A DNA stretch of 64,000 nucleotides from Rhabdornis inornatus (taxonomy: Eukaryota > Chordata > Aves > Passeriformes > Rhabdornithidae). The position numbers were made by a program, and so were the translations under genes. Each line of letters opens with the position of its first letter. Position 1 is the first letter of the stretch. The stretch covers positions 124,579 through 188,578 of the forward strand of contig VWZS01005930.1 in assembly GCA_013397075.1 (NCBI GenBank), read 5' to 3'. Below are positions 1-10,563 of the stretch, piece after piece. Under the pieces are notes generated by a model that had not been told where the DNA came from, did not search any database, and saw only the letters and a program-made list of their open reading frames with translations.

Positions 1-304
1 GGCATTTGGGCTCCTCCAACCCTGGGTCAGGGGAGCTGGGGAGCTTGGCCTGGGTCACGGTGTCCTAGGTGAGCTGGTCTGGCCATCAGGGGCTGCTACC
101 AGGCTGCAATGTGGGGCCCTGCTCACTGTGGTCCCACCGTGCCAGGCCAGCAGCAGAGAGCAGCTCTGTGCTCTTCACAAGGTATTTCTGTGTTTTGCAT
201 TTATTTGCTGTGCACTGGAACCATGCTTTTTTCTGAGAGTCCCCCCTGACTTGACTTCTCCTTGACATTCAAGTGGCTTTTTGGTGTTTGGGTGCTGTGA
301 GAAC
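1..304. other. unassigned GC-richer unique sequence
   Basis: This stretch is richer in G and C than the rest of the window and has no open frame longer than about 60 codons. I do not recognise a repeat family or a gene in it. It ends where the tail of a minus-strand CR1 begins. Confidence 0.4.
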
Positions 305-440
305 CACAGAGTCATAGAATGGCCTGAGTTGGAAGACACCTAAAGACCATCTGTTTCTCACCCCCCTGCCTTGGGCAGGGACACCTTCCACTAGACTGGG
401 TTGCCCCTCTGTTCAACCTGGCCTTGAGGGCTTCCAGGCA
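305..440 (-). mobile_element. CR1 LINE, 3' tail fragment
   Basis: Read on the minus strand, this is the 3' end of a chicken-repeat-1 (CR1) non-LTR retrotransposon. On the plus strand it starts with GAGTCATAGAATGG, the reverse complement of the CR1 terminal octamer region, followed by the typical block with CCCCCCTGCCTTGGGCAGGG and TTCAACCTGGCC. Only about 135 bp remain, so the copy is strongly 5'-truncated, the usual result of incomplete reverse transcription. It has no coding capacity. Part of it (359-440) is repeated at 2003-2084 by the apparent assembly duplication. Confidence 0.85.
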
Positions 441-1578
441 AGTGCTGTATGCAGCCCACGCCAGGGTGCAAAGTGGGCTAGACAGCAGGAGACAATTAAG
501 AGAAAGTGACCAAATGAAATACCATCAGTAAGGCAATGAGCAGTGAGGCACTGCATGGGGAGGTCTCCAGGCACTGTTGCAACTTAAACCTGTCAGCTGG
601 CATGTTGCTGCCAGCAGCCCCTCTGGCTGTCCAAGACATTGGACAGGCCATTCCAGCCTCCTCTCTGCCAGCAGCATGTACAATAGCACATATTAAACAA
701 TACAGTAAGAGTTGTAGTGTCAATAGCATCGATTATGATATTCACAAGTTCCTTTTAAAAAATATTTTTCTTGCTGTTACAGTTACTGTGTAGAAACACA
801 TGCTTTAAACTCCAGAATCCAGATTTATTGCACACTAAAAGTGATTTGGTAAATCATGGCTGAAGATTTAGAAGCAGACGGGCCTCCTTCCTGTCTGCAT
901 CTCTGAGACAGCACCACAGCATTGCTAGGATGTTTCTGACATGATGCTTGAGGGGACTGTCCAAACACAGTTTGTCTCCCCACATTTTTTGGTGGAAATG
1001 CATGGAACTTTATGAACACAGAAGCCTTATTTTCTTATTTTCTGGGGCATTCCACCAGTCATTCCCTGTAATAGAAATTCAAGATATATTAATTTGATGT
1101 GTTTAATCTGGTAAAGGCATGGCCATAGTGGGATAAAGAAATCCTAAAACACATTTATATATAGTTGCACATATTTGCAAATAAGACCTGAGAAGTTTCA
1201 CAGAGCCTGTAAACAAACTGACCTGACAGCTCTTACTGCAGAACTATAATCGATTTTGTAAATTTTTTACAAGGAAAAGTCATGATTTTGCAACAAAAAT
1301 TATTTTACAGCGAATTAACTGGTTTTTTAGCTTGTAAAACTGCTACTCAGATATGCAAATTAGTATCATTTAAGGAAAGATACATGCCATACTTTGTTGT
1401 CAAAACACTATTTATATCTGCTACTCATCCTGGTGAAGCAATTGGAAGACTGTTTTCAAGAACTTCAAATTTAGTGTTCCATTTTCCCTCTAGATGTGTC
1501 AGTCTTCTCTCCATACACTGTATCTTCCTTGGGGCAATGGTTATATCTTAAACTTTTTTAATAAGTTGCAGTATGAAG
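359..1578 (+). repeat. direct repeat copy 1 (identical to 2003-3222)
   Basis: This 1,220-bp segment recurs at an offset of 1,644 bases. Every stretch compared by eye is identical, and four independent short open frames have the same translation in both copies. Copy 1 stops exactly at an 89-N gap, and copy 2 starts exactly after a single N. That arrangement is expected when one contig end was placed twice. Apart from the CR1 tail at its left, it is unique AT-rich sequence with no gene that I can support. Confidence 0.9.
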
Positions 1579-1667
1579 NNNNNNNNNNNNNNNNNNNNNN
1601 NNNNNNNNNNNNNNNNNNNNNNNNNNNNNNNNNNNNNNNNNNNNNNNNNNNNNNNNNNNNNNNNNNN
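1579..1667. other. assembly gap, 89 N
   Basis: This is a run of 89 undetermined bases. In the second copy of this region, the sequence between the corresponding flanks (3223-3846) is 624 bp long. The gap size is therefore wrong if the two copies are colinear, and the gap holds nothing real if the duplication is an artefact. Confidence 0.98.
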
Positions 1668-2001
1668 TCAGGTCCTGTCACTGGTCACCAGAGAGATCAG
1701 TGCCCATTCCTCCACTTCCCCTAACAAGAAAGCTGTAGACTTTCCATTGACCAGTATCCACATGCCCCTGCGTGCACTACTTTTCAGCATCTCATTCCCC
1801 AGCCTGTCTGTCTGTATGTCCAGACCTGACCCATCCCAGGCGCAGAGTCCAGCACTTGTCTTTGTTAAACTTCATATAGTTGGTGATTTCCCAGCCCTCT
1901 GCTTCGTGTAGGTCTTTCTGCCTCTGAGGGAGTCAACAACTCCTCTCAATTTTGTGTCATCAGCAAACTTACTGTTTCTTGAGTCCTGCATCCAAGTAAT
2001 T
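1668..2001 (+). repeat. short contig repeated at 3847-4180
   Basis: These 334 bp are repeated at an offset of 2,179 and are bounded by the 89-N gap on the left and a single N at 2002 on the right. The content is CR1 sequence in minus orientation: the 3' untranslated part and the FADD codons of the RT. It looks like a small contig wholly contained in the longer contig 2003-4452 that was not removed. Confidence 0.88.
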
Positions 2002-2002
2002 N
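2002..2002. other. single-N contig joint
   Basis: One undetermined base sits exactly between the end of repeat 1668-2001 and the start of repeat 2003-3222. A one-base N at a duplication boundary is typical of scaffolding joins. Confidence 0.9.
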
Positions 2003-3222
2003 CACCCCCCTGCCTTGGGCAGGGACACCTTCCACTAGACTGGGTTGCCCCTCTGTTCAACCTGGCCTTGAGGGCTTCCAGGCAAGTGCTGTATGCAGCC
2101 CACGCCAGGGTGCAAAGTGGGCTAGACAGCAGGAGACAATTAAGAGAAAGTGACCAAATGAAATACCATCAGTAAGGCAATGAGCAGTGAGGCACTGCAT
2201 GGGGAGGTCTCCAGGCACTGTTGCAACTTAAACCTGTCAGCTGGCATGTTGCTGCCAGCAGCCCCTCTGGCTGTCCAAGACATTGGACAGGCCATTCCAG
2301 CCTCCTCTCTGCCAGCAGCATGTACAATAGCACATATTAAACAATACAGTAAGAGTTGTAGTGTCAATAGCATCGATTATGATATTCACAAGTTCCTTTT
2401 AAAAAATATTTTTCTTGCTGTTACAGTTACTGTGTAGAAACACATGCTTTAAACTCCAGAATCCAGATTTATTGCACACTAAAAGTGATTTGGTAAATCA
2501 TGGCTGAAGATTTAGAAGCAGACGGGCCTCCTTCCTGTCTGCATCTCTGAGACAGCACCACAGCATTGCTAGGATGTTTCTGACATGATGCTTGAGGGGA
2601 CTGTCCAAACACAGTTTGTCTCCCCACATTTTTTGGTGGAAATGCATGGAACTTTATGAACACAGAAGCCTTATTTTCTTATTTTCTGGGGCATTCCACC
2701 AGTCATTCCCTGTAATAGAAATTCAAGATATATTAATTTGATGTGTTTAATCTGGTAAAGGCATGGCCATAGTGGGATAAAGAAATCCTAAAACACATTT
2801 ATATATAGTTGCACATATTTGCAAATAAGACCTGAGAAGTTTCACAGAGCCTGTAAACAAACTGACCTGACAGCTCTTACTGCAGAACTATAATCGATTT
2901 TGTAAATTTTTTACAAGGAAAAGTCATGATTTTGCAACAAAAATTATTTTACAGCGAATTAACTGGTTTTTTAGCTTGTAAAACTGCTACTCAGATATGC
3001 AAATTAGTATCATTTAAGGAAAGATACATGCCATACTTTGTTGTCAAAACACTATTTATATCTGCTACTCATCCTGGTGAAGCAATTGGAAGACTGTTTT
3101 CAAGAACTTCAAATTTAGTGTTCCATTTTCCCTCTAGATGTGTCAGTCTTCTCTCCATACACTGTATCTTCCTTGGGGCAATGGTTATATCTTAAACTTT
3201 TTTAATAAGTTGCAGTATGAAG
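2003..3222 (+). repeat. direct repeat copy 2 (identical to 359-1578)
   Basis: This is the second copy of the 1,220-bp segment. Unlike copy 1, it continues without a gap into 3223-4452, so it is probably the better representation of the locus. It begins inside the CR1 tail block (2003-2084). The remainder is AT-rich sequence without a recognisable gene. Confidence 0.9.
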
Positions 3223-3604
3223 AAATATTTACTAGCCTCTGTGGAGTAACCCATAGGAAACTAGATCCACTGATGTCAGTGCGGAGTGCAGGTTGCCCTT
3301 TCATATGTTACTGGAAGGACGTGTATCCCACGGGATTCATAATTCATAAAGAGAAGGCAGAGTGAACAGAGGCTTTAGACTGTATCAGGTACTCCACAAA
3401 TCTCTCAGACAATGCACTGAATTGCCTCATCTCTTGTTTCTGAGTTAATGTCCCATTTTTAAGATAGTTTTCACAGGAATGTATTGCCCCACCTTTGTGG
3501 CTGACTTCCCACTGGGAAGAGGGAGCAGTGGGCTCTGGAGTTTCAAATTTATTCCCAATAGCAAAGTTCCCATGTTAAATTTTGAAGGAGTATAAAATGT
3601 CATT
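3223..3604. other. unassigned unique sequence
   Basis: Single-copy sequence between the direct repeat and the CR1 element. If the locus is colinear, it corresponds to part of what the 89-N gap hides in copy 1. I see no gene, RNA or repeat in it. Confidence 0.4.
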
Positions 3605-4065
3605 GAATCATAGAATATCCTGAATTTCAAGGACCTTCAAGAATCAAGTTCAGCTCTTGGTCTTGTACAGGACAAACCTAAAAATCACGTCATGTAGCTA
3701 AAAGCACTATCTGAACTGTTCTTGAGCTCTGGTAGATTTAGTGCCTTGACCACTTCCCTGGGGAACCTGTTGCAGTGACCAACCACCCTCTGGATTTTCC
3801 CCTGGCATCCAACCTAATGCCCCCAGCACAGTTTCATGCCGTTTCCTCAGGTCCTGTCACTGGTCACCAGAGAGATCAGTGCCCATTCCTCCACTTCCCC
3901 TAACAAGAAAGCTGTAGACTTTCCATTGACCAGTATCCACATGCCCCTGCGTGCACTACTTTTCAGCATCTCATTCCCCAGCCTGTCTGTCTGTATGTCC
4001 AGACCTGACCCATCCCAGGCGCAGAGTCCAGCACTTGTCTTTGTTAAACTTCATATAGTTGGTGA

Positions 4066-4452
4066 TTTCCCAGCCCTCTGCTTCGTGTAGGTCTTTCTGC
4101 CTCTGAGGGAGTCAACAACTCCTCTCAATTTTGTGTCATCAGCAAACTTACTGTTTCTTGAGTCCTGCATCCAAGTAATTTATGAAGGTATTGAAGATTA
4201 TTGGCCCTAGGGTGGGGCCCTGTGGAACCCCACCAGTGACAGGTCCCCAGTCTGATGTCACCCCATTCACTGTAACCCTTTGTGCCCAACCCATGAACCA
4301 GCTGCTCACCCACCACATGATGTGTTTATCCAGCTGTGGGCTGGACATTTTCTCCAGAAGGACTGTGCAAGAGACCATGCTAGAAGCTTTACCAAAGCCC
4401 GAAAAGATTACATCAACTTGCCTCCATTGATCAGCCAGGTGGGTTACCTTGT
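4066..4452 (+). repeat. direct repeat copy 1 (identical to 4454-4840)
   Basis: This 387-bp segment within the CR1 fragment is repeated immediately after a single N, at an offset of 388. The encoded minus-strand peptides are identical in both copies. It is best explained as the overlapping end of one contig and start of the next, left unmerged. Confidence 0.9.
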
Positions 4453-4453
4453 N
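4453..4453. other. single-N contig joint
   Basis: One undetermined base lies exactly at the junction of the two 387-bp copies. It repeats the pattern seen at 2002. Confidence 0.9.
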
Positions 4454-4840
4454 TTTCCCAGCCCTCTGCTTCGTGTAGGTCTTTCTGCCTCTGAGGGAGT
4501 CAACAACTCCTCTCAATTTTGTGTCATCAGCAAACTTACTGTTTCTTGAGTCCTGCATCCAAGTAATTTATGAAGGTATTGAAGATTATTGGCCCTAGGG
4601 TGGGGCCCTGTGGAACCCCACCAGTGACAGGTCCCCAGTCTGATGTCACCCCATTCACTGTAACCCTTTGTGCCCAACCCATGAACCAGCTGCTCACCCA
4701 CCACATGATGTGTTTATCCAGCTGTGGGCTGGACATTTTCTCCAGAAGGACTGTGCAAGAGACCATGCTAGAAGCTTTACCAAAGCCCGAAAAGATTACA
4801 TCAACTTGCCTCCATTGATCAGCCAGGTGGGTTACCTTGT
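4454..4840 (+). repeat. direct repeat copy 2 (identical to 4066-4452)
   Basis: Second copy of the 387-bp CR1 segment. After 4840 the sequence continues into the 5' remainder of the CR1 (to about 4886) and then unique DNA, so this copy is the one linked to the right-hand part of the window. Confidence 0.9.
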
Positions 4841-4886
4841 TATAAAAAGAGATTAAGTTTGTCAACCAGGACAAACTTACGGGCAT

Positions 4887-6324
4887 ATGTAAATTGTCTC
4901 ACACAAATTGGCTAAAGTTGTGCATCTCAGCTGATCCAGACTGGCATTTTCTGTCTGCAGTACACCATGAGTTTTCCAGGAGAACTAAAATGTTTGTTGA
5001 CATGACATGCTGTCCCATAAGAGTGTATTATCCAGCAGCTATGTCTGAGGGAATTGGTGTATGGGAATCCCACCAGGTCACTGTCTTTGACAAGGACTTG
5101 TGCTGGAGGAACAAGACAAAAGATCATTCTCTAGTTTCTTTGACTTGATTTTGTTTGCAAAAAACATCTTTGTTTGCAAAGACATTTTGAAACACAAAAT
5201 CTTGGGAAAACTGTCTTTCCTCTCAGCAAGGTGACATTTTACTGCAGACAATCATTTAATGAAAGAAAAATAATACTAATGATGACTCTGGAGTGTGCAC
5301 ATAGGATTGTCTACTTCTACTTGGTGGCTCTGATGTAGCTGAAGTACTAGATGCTACTTTTGGGTAGGTGTAAGTTCCAGCTTGAACTCAGCTAACATTT
5401 TCATGTTTGTTTTTTGCAGGATACTAAAGCGAATTCCTAGAGAAAAGTGGTCCATTCTGTTGGTGAGGGTTTTTTTGGATATGTTTGTTTGTTTGTTTGA
5501 TCATATATTTTTTATTCTCTCTACTTGTAGCAAGACTCAAAGTGGTCTTTGAGACTTTTAGAGGACAATGGGATAATATGTCTTGAACAGATCTTGTTTT
5601 CAGATACAATATAAATCTCATAAAACCTCTTTTTAAAATAAATATTTGTGAAATCTATTGCTGGTTATGGGTGAAATTTCATTATTTATTAATTTTTAAA
5701 AATTACTTCATTTTCCAGGGATATATCAGTTCTTTCTAGCTTCCTGGAAAACTAGAAATATTTTCTCATATCACAAAGGTTCTAAAATAGTATTTCCAGG
5801 TATACAGTGAAGATAAACAGCCAGGTTTGTTGTATTTCACAAATTTTTGATGTCTCCCTGACACTTCAGGTATTCACATAGTGACTGGCACATATGGACA
5901 GTTTGGCTGGAGCAATGATTCCTTTTTGACTAATGGAAAGTTGTGATATCTAAGAAGCGTATTTCGACATGCAAGGTACAGAGGACAACAAATTTGTGGC
6001 CCCAGCCAAGTAAACTCATGATAAAGTGAAAAATAAAAGTGTGAACGTTTTTCACACACATGGGTTATGGAAGTGTTAGCTATGATTATAAGGAAATTTG
6101 AAATGAAAACATTAAAATATGAATTAGAAATCATTGAATGAAGGGTAGAAACAGAACTGAGCTTACTACACTGGGAGGTATCTGTTTCACTCTCTGTGTG
6201 CATAAAGGGCTTGTACATGTTGAAATAGCATGTAAGATGCCCCTGATCTATATATATATATACACATATATGTATTAAAAACAGCTTTTAAATAAAAAAA
6301 AGATTTTCTGGGCTTTTCATTCTT
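4887..6324. other. unassigned unique sequence with a short TA repeat
   Basis: AT-rich single-copy sequence. It contains a TA-rich microsatellite at about 6249-6274 and a candidate short exon at 5420-5462 (listed separately). No protein-coding gene can be supported. Confidence 0.4.
5420..5462 (+). other. candidate 43-nt exon with good splice signals
   Basis: The acceptor side has a CTAAC branch-point-like motif at about 5392-5396, a T-rich tract and TTTTTTGCAG ending at 5419. The donor after 5462 reads TTG|GTGAGG. One frame is open across the 43 nt (from the second base: I L K R I P R E K W S I L L) and the other two contain stops. There is no partner exon, so this is a hypothesis. A pseudo-exon is the main alternative. 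Confidence 0.15.
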
Positions 6325-7118
6325 CATTAGAGGACTGGGCAATCACCAACCATGTGAAGTTCAACAGGGCAAAGTGCTGGATTCTGCCTCTGGGATGGGG
6401 CAACCCTGGATGTATGGACAGACTGGGGAATGGGATGCTGGAAAGCTGTGCCATGGAAAGGCACCTGGGGGTCCTGGTCTATGGCAAGCTGAACCTGAGC
6501 CAGCAGTGCCCTGGAGCCAGGAGGGCCAACCCTGTCCTGGGGAGCATCAGGCACAGCATCACAGCCAGGCAAGGGAGGGGATTGTCCTGCTCTGCTCTGA
6601 GCTGGGGCAGCCTCACCTCCAGTGCTGGGGGCTGGTCTGGGTGCCACAATATGAGAAAGACATTGAACTACTAGAGGGTGTCCAAAGGATGATAAAGGAC
6701 CTTCGGGGAAGCTGTGTGAGGAGCAGCTGAGGTCACTTGGTTTGTTCAGCCTGGAGGAGTCTGAGGACAGACCTCACTGCAGTTATAACTTCATTGTGAG
6801 GGGAAGAGCAGGGGCAGGCACTGATCTCTGCTCTGTGCTGACCAGTGACAGGACCCGAGGGAATGGCCTGAAGCTGTATCACGGGAGGTTTAAATTGAAT
6901 GTTAGGAAAAGTTCTTTCCCCAGAGGGAGACTGCATACTAGAACAGGCTACCCAGAGAAGTGGCAATGGCACCGGCCTGACAAACTTTAAGAAATGTTTG
7001 GACAATGTTGTCAGGCACATGTGACTCTTGGGGATGGGGCACTGCAGGACCAGGAGTTGAACCCCATGTTCCTTGTGGATCCTGTCCAAATCATAGCTTG
7101 TTCTATAATTCTGCAATT
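6325..7118 (+). mobile_element. CR1 LINE, 5'-truncated 3' part
   Basis: Plus-strand CR1 copy. It starts in the region after the RT palm (TGGGCAATCACCAACC, then a block encoding a KFNRAKC-like peptide, a GVLV block, and an NLSQQC-like block). It then runs through the 3' region with GGGGCAGGCACTGATCTCTG and ACCAGTGACAGGACCC. The end is a decayed octamer region (TTCTATAATTCTGC, about 7101-7114). Several frameshifts and stops interrupt the frame, so it is dead. The two overlapping open frames of 106 and 118 codons inside it are pieces of this element, not genes. Confidence 0.92.
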
Positions 7119-10100
7119 TCCCTTTCTCGTACAAAGTTATAATAATGATTCTGACATTAGTTGGAAGAAATAATCTCACAAACTAGTTTGTCATGAAGGA
7201 TTATATACTTCAATAAAGAATAAATGCCTTAAGCAAAATAAGGTGAAGTCTTTTTAACTGATATTTTCTTACTCTGGTTAGAACATTATCCTTTGAAGAA
7301 ATGGAAATTTTGGGGACTTAATCAGCAGCTTTTTTTTCCTATTGGCTGTGAGAGGGCCAATCTTCCTCTCTGTTCCAAATAAATCTGATCACAAAATTGA
7401 AATAAGAAGGGCTAGATTATCAGATGATTGGATACTTATGAATCTAGACCCAGTGGCTTCTTTGAAATAAAATTCTTCAGTCTGGTTGATAATTGGATCA
7501 ACATATTCTCTTGGTTTTCTCCTGCCAAGTCTCATTAAAAAGTGAATATTTATTTTCCCCTGATACTGTGTTTCTGTGCAAACCACTTGTTGTGGTTGCA
7601 GTAGATAAAAATCTATTAAATAATAGGCAATCTGATACTTGTCTTGGAGGATCTGAAAGTGTTTTTCACTTAATATGATAAAGATGTTGTTTTATCTCTA
7701 ATGACAAGATGTGCTTTTAGTGCATTTGTGAGTGCTGAAGACAAATTTTTATGCCGGGAGGTTTTAGGACTGCAGCATCAAGAGTTTGAGATGCCATGAC
7801 ATGGGATGGATCATGAATCTCTAGTCACATACGGAGAGGAAGTTAATATAACTCACAACTGAGTTAAGACATTTTCCTTCTTCTCCTGAATGTTGGCATT
7901 ACTTTTCTTTCTTATGGACTTCTAAAGACAACGGCTGACAGCAGTTAATAGAGGTGTATGGTGTTATGGCCGGTCAGAAGTATCTGTTCCTCCTCATGGA
8001 TTGTAGGGAGATCCACAAACTAAGCAGCAGGATAGGAAAAAAGAGATTGTTACAGTGTGTGTAAATTAAGTCCTAAATTCCTAGGTAATAATTTTCTTCT
8101 TAAGGCAAAACTTTTACTCTTCATAAGGGCAAGTTCCTTCCTCAAGCTTCGAGGCGAGGCTTATCCGACCAAAGAGGTGATTGGCACTGGTATCTGTGGA
8201 AACATTAGAAAGCACTTTTCTTGTACAGATATTAAGTAAGAGTTGCAACTGCTCCTCTTTTTCTCCAGGTTAATTAATTAATTAATTATAAAATGGGCAC
8301 ATTGCATGATAATAAACCATGACTGCAAGAAGAAGCCTTAAACTAACACAAAATGCATAGGTTGGATTTATTCCTGTAAATATCTATTTTGTTTACCAAA
8401 TTAGCATCTATTTATTTATTTATTTGAGTCACAAGGTGGTTTGCAGAAATGCACTTATTCCCCTCAAATAAGAAGGCATTTTTTGCAAGTGTTTATCTTG
8501 TATTGTGCTTATTTAAAATACTTAAGGAAGCAGGAAATATGCCAAGGAGTGTGAGGATATAAATTAAGACAAAAAAACAGATGATATGTTAAGATGAAAA
8601 TGTGAATATATCTGATATCTGCAAAATAACAGATCCTTTACTGCCTTGTTTATAGTTGTTTAAATCTTCAGGATAAAGATTTATCTAGTACCATCAAAAT
8701 TAAGGGTATATTTGTATATACACAGATTATCTTCTGTGATAAACAGTCTTATAAATAGAGCTATGATATCAGTTTCCCAGTTTAATTTTTACTCTATACT
8801 GTAAAACAGCAAATCAACAGTAGGATTGTGTCTTCACTGTTATCAAGATCTGTGTGTTACGATAGTGTCAAGGAATCAAACTGAAAAGTATCAGGGGAGG
8901 AATAATCTGTTCAAGACAGCAAGAATATCTTCACGTGTCTCCAAAGGAGAGCATTTTCAGAGAGCTGGTTGCAAGATACCACTTCCTCTCTGAATGGCAT
9001 GTGGAAAAAGGATGTGGCTCAGGGATACCAAACAAAGCTGTCTTTTTCATTACTTGTTGCCAGAAAATCTCTTTTCACTGCATTTGAGGTGTTGAGTCAT
9101 TGAAGCAAGGTAGAAAGCGTGAAAGGATTCATTACTCCTGTTCTTTTGATTCCATATGCAATGGACTAAACCAAGAACTGATCTAGTTCTGTTTAATGCA
9201 TTCTCTCAAATAATAGTTTTTAATAGTTCTTTGTTTGTTTTTTGTTTGCTTATGTAATATGAAACTCAATAGCTAAAATGAAATACTGGTTGACAATTAG
9301 CTTACAGGATAGTTTCCAAGCATGACCAAGGTGTCTGGGGGGTCTATCACAGTTTCCTTCTACATGCTGATAAAAGCCTCAATGATGGCAGTTAGCCTGC
9401 ACTCAAAATAAACTCAGAACACAAGCAAATACTAAAACAATTCCCCAGTGAACATCTATTTCCTCAAATCCCACTGTAGATTATATAAATCTGCAAGTAT
9501 AAAAAATATCTAGGTTCTATGGTAGAGACCATCTTAATCTCAAAGGATACTATCAATATTTGGCACCCAGGATCACAAGTCCCGTGAACAATGCCAATAC
9601 TGAGAGAAGACCTATGAGAAATTAAGCACATGGACATTCTTGAACTGAATGATTTTTAAACTGTCTTCTTGCATAAACAATCTTACAACCTTTTTACATA
9701 AACAATCTTACAACCTTTTTATTTGTAAAATTTTGAAACTCTACATTTCCTTTTGCACTACATGCTAATAAAAATTATTATTTTATTATTATATGCTTCT
9801 ATAATGCTGAGATCTTGCAGAACAAACTGAAAGTTTGTATTTGAGAGCTGTTGAAATGGTGAGTTTGCAACAAATACAAATAGATAACATATAAATGATA
9901 ACAAATAATAACACAGTTAACTTGTGGTGAACATCTTGGATGTGACATCAGAGTTACATGTCTGGCATTGCTGGAATAATTAATTTTGAGTTGCCAGTGG
10001 CAAATGCTACAGTAGGGACACCGTTAATTTACAGGTGGAATGCGTGGGAAGGCATTTATACTACATATGGTGGCTGGCTGCTGAGGAAAAGAGTGAGAAG

Positions 10101-10346
10101 GCTACAAACTCTGGTCATGTTTAAAATTACATGAAAAGTTGAGACAAAAAGGAGGGGGAAAAAGAGTTAGCTAGCCCACCTGACTTAAAGCTTCACAGAG
10201 AATACAAACTTTGGAGGGATTTCAGACAGAATGCACTTATTCACACTGTTACTGGACACCATCCACTGATTACAGTATGTGGGTCTCAGCCTGACCCTTT
10301 TAATCTTTGGACTGATGAAAGAGAAGAATGCTTGAAAACATAGTAA
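7119..10346. other. unassigned AT-rich sequence with small tandem repeats
   Basis: No gene is recognisable. Small repeats: (TTAA)n at about 8269-8289, (ATTT)n at about 8408-8425, and a perfect 25-bp duplication at 9672-9721. The remainder is single-copy and AT-rich, with no open frame above about 65 codons. Confidence 0.4.
9672..9721 (+). repeat. perfect 2 x 25-bp tandem duplication
   Basis: The unit CATAAACAATCTTACAACC plus TTTTTA occurs twice head to tail (9672-9696 and 9697-9721) without a mismatch. This suggests a recent slippage event or small tandem duplication. Confidence 0.9.
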
Positions 10347-10563
10347 TGAAATAGAAATAGAAATAGAAATAGAAATAGAAATAATAGAAATAGAAATAGA
10401 AATAGAAATAGAAATAGAAATAGAAATAGAAATAGAAATAGAAATAGAAATAATAGAAATAGAAAAGAATAGGGTAGGATAGGATAGGATAGGATAGGAT
10501 AGGATAGGATAGGATAGAATAGAATAGAATAGAATAGAATAGAATAGAATAGAATAGAATAGA
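10347..10563 (+). repeat. compound microsatellite: (GAAATA)n, then (GGATA)n, then (GAATA)n
   Basis: About 115 bp of the hexamer GAAATA, interrupted twice by a three-base-shorter unit (near 10381 and 10451), is followed by the pentamer AGGAT (about 10475-10515) and then the pentamer AGAAT (about 10514-10563). The strand bias (purines on plus) is complete. The open frames of 129 and 143 codons on the minus strand here are pure repeat translations (ISIS, FYFY and FYSIL repeats) and should not be annotated as proteins. Confidence 0.97.

Larger units (their letters stand above)
3605..4886 (-). mobile_element. CR1 LINE fragment: RT palm to 3' end, degenerate
   Basis: Minus-strand remnant of a CR1 element, covering the end of the RT domain and the 3' region. 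Reading leftward from 4886 on the minus strand, one sees a TNLISFY block and a decayed motif A region, where the catalytic Asp is lost (the sequence reads VIFSGFGKASSMV). These are followed by an intact GVPQG turn (motif B, near 4605-4620 and again at 4217-4232). FADD (motif C) is at 4517-4534 and again at 4129-4146. The FADD block is in a different frame from GVPQG, so the copy is frameshifted and inactive. The 3' end lies at AATCATAGAAT near 3606-3616. The apparent length is inflated by the false duplication 4454-4840; the true fragment is probably about 0.9 kb. Confidence 0.9.

Noticed and set aside
496..2663. Pairs of identical short proteins suggesting a duplicated gene
   Set aside because: The pairs are created by the apparent false duplication of one contig end. 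The frames overlap on both strands and match no known family.
4148..4558. 136-codon minus-strand frame containing FADD and GVPQG RT motifs, as if an intact RT
   Set aside because: It runs through the single-N joint at 4453 and places the motifs in the wrong order. It is a chimera of two copies of a dead CR1.
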